DNA of 5,864 nucleotides, from the NCBI GenBank assembly GCA_015520425.1, contig WAQC01000075.1, positions 1-5,864 of the forward strand, given 5' to 3'. The stretch comes from Candidatus Pelearchaeum sp. (GTDB lineage: Archaea > Thermoproteota > Nitrososphaeria_A > Caldarchaeales > Caldarchaeaceae). The notes beneath the pieces were generated by a model. That model was not told the DNA's origin, did not search any database, and was given only the letters and a program-made list of their open reading frames with translations. A program made the translations under genes and the position numbers. Positions 5,319 to 5,864 of this stretch are shown here, piece by piece (position 1 is the stretch's first letter; the number at the start of each line of letters is the position of its first letter).

Positions 5319-5864
5319 ATGGGGAGGCCGGCCAGCGAGATAATAGAGCGGGACTCGCGCCTCTTCATGCGCTGCTACCCAGCCCGTACAAAACTCGTAA
5401 TAACGCGTGGCCGCGGAGCTGAAGTATGGGACGCTGAGGGCAGGAAGTATTTAGACCTCTTCTCAGGTATCGCGGTGAATAACGTAGGCCACTGCCACCC
5501 CCGCGTCGTTGAAGCCATTAGGAGACAGTCTGAGGAGCTTATGCATACGTCTATGCTCTATTATAATGAGACCGTGTTGAGGTTGGCTGAGAAGCTGGCT
5601 GGAATCGTGCCTCGCGGCCTTTCTCGTTTCTTCTTCGCCAATAGTGGGGCTGAGGCTGTTGAGGGAGCTGTGAAACTGGCCAAGAAGTATGCAGCAAAAC
5701 GCGGTATGGGGGGAGCGCAGGTAATAGCGCTTGACTGCTCCTTCCATGGACGAACATCACTGGCGCTAACCCTTACAGGCCAGAAGAAGTATAAGCAAGG
5801 CTTGGGAAATTTCGCCAACGCCCCAGGAGTTGTTCATGCTCCCTCACCATATTGTTATCGTTGC
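5319..5864 (+). CDS. Class III PLP aminotransferase, GABA/acetylornithine aminotransferase-like (partial, N-terminal 182 codons)
   Basis: The frame is open from ATG 5319 to the window end. ATG 5319 is supported by the GGTGA site and by an N-terminus that aligns with the usual family start (SEIIERDSRLFMRCYP, then VWDAEGRKYLDLFSGIAV and VGHCHP at 56-61). FFANSGAEAVEGAVKLAKKYA (begins at 105) is the phosphate-loop block of GabT/ArgD enzymes, and SFHGRTSLALTLTGQ (141-155) is the block around the PLP-stacking residue. The fragment ends at PYCYRC (177-182), the motif also present in the aminotransferase at 1518-2852. The catalytic lysine lies beyond the window. Archaeal members annotated as GABA aminotransferases include ornithine aminotransferases and amino acid racemases, so substrate and even reaction type are open. 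It is 25 bp behind the molybdenum hydroxylase and probably in the same operon, which favours an aldehyde-producing role. Confidence 0.92.
   Translation, partial: MGRPASEIIERDSRLFMRCYPARTKLVITRGRGAEVWDAEGRKYLDLFSGIAVNNVGHCHPRVVEAIRRQSEELMHTSMLYYNETVLRLAEKLAGIVPRGLSRFFFANSGAEAVEGAVKLAKKYAAKRGMGGAQVIALDCSFHGRTSLALTLTGQKKYKQGLGNFANAPGVVHAPSPYCYRC

Noticed and set aside
5463..5818. Three overlapping antisense ORFs opposite the GabT-like gene
   Set aside because: All are shadows of the conserved aminotransferase frame and encode low-complexity, unrecognisable peptides.

Overview
The window looks like a piece of a hyperthermophilic archaeon, most likely a thermoproteote (crenarchaeote) of moderate GC content. 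The reasons are ribosome-binding sites that match the archaeal 16S tail (GGTGA, GAGGTGAT), AT-rich TATA-box elements at archaeal spacing, heavy use of ATA, AGG and CTA codons, and an apparent TTG start. No species is claimed.

Layout: (1) 1-1190, minus strand: a class III PLP aminotransferase related to glutamate-1-semialdehyde aminomutase, cut at its C-terminus by the window edge and probably starting at TTG. (2) 1191-1517: a non-coding gap holding a candidate terminator for the gene to its right, several inverted repeats and the promoter of the gene to its left. (3) 1518-2852, minus strand: a second, different class III aminotransferase. Its conserved N-terminus extends 28 codons upstream of the first conventional start codon and reaches an ATT codon behind a Shine-Dalgarno site. 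(4) 2853-2998: a compact divergent promoter region with a TATA element facing each way and three CTAG-centred palindromes between them. (5) 2999-5293, plus strand: the large molybdopterin-binding subunit of a xanthine dehydrogenase-family hydroxylase (CoxL form II / aldehyde oxidoreductase type). (6) 5319-5864, plus strand: the first 182 codons of a third class III aminotransferase (GabT/ArgD-like), 25 bp behind the oxidoreductase and so probably in its operon.

Taken together, three distinct class III (mostly omega-) aminotransferases surround one molybdenum hydroxylase. The simplest reading is a catabolic module: aminotransferases turn a diamine, omega-amino acid or related amine into an aldehyde, and the molybdoenzyme oxidises the aldehyde to a carboxylic acid. 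The FAD and [2Fe-2S] partner subunits that this hydroxylase family normally needs are not in the window. The substrate cannot be told from sequence, so the pathway is inference.
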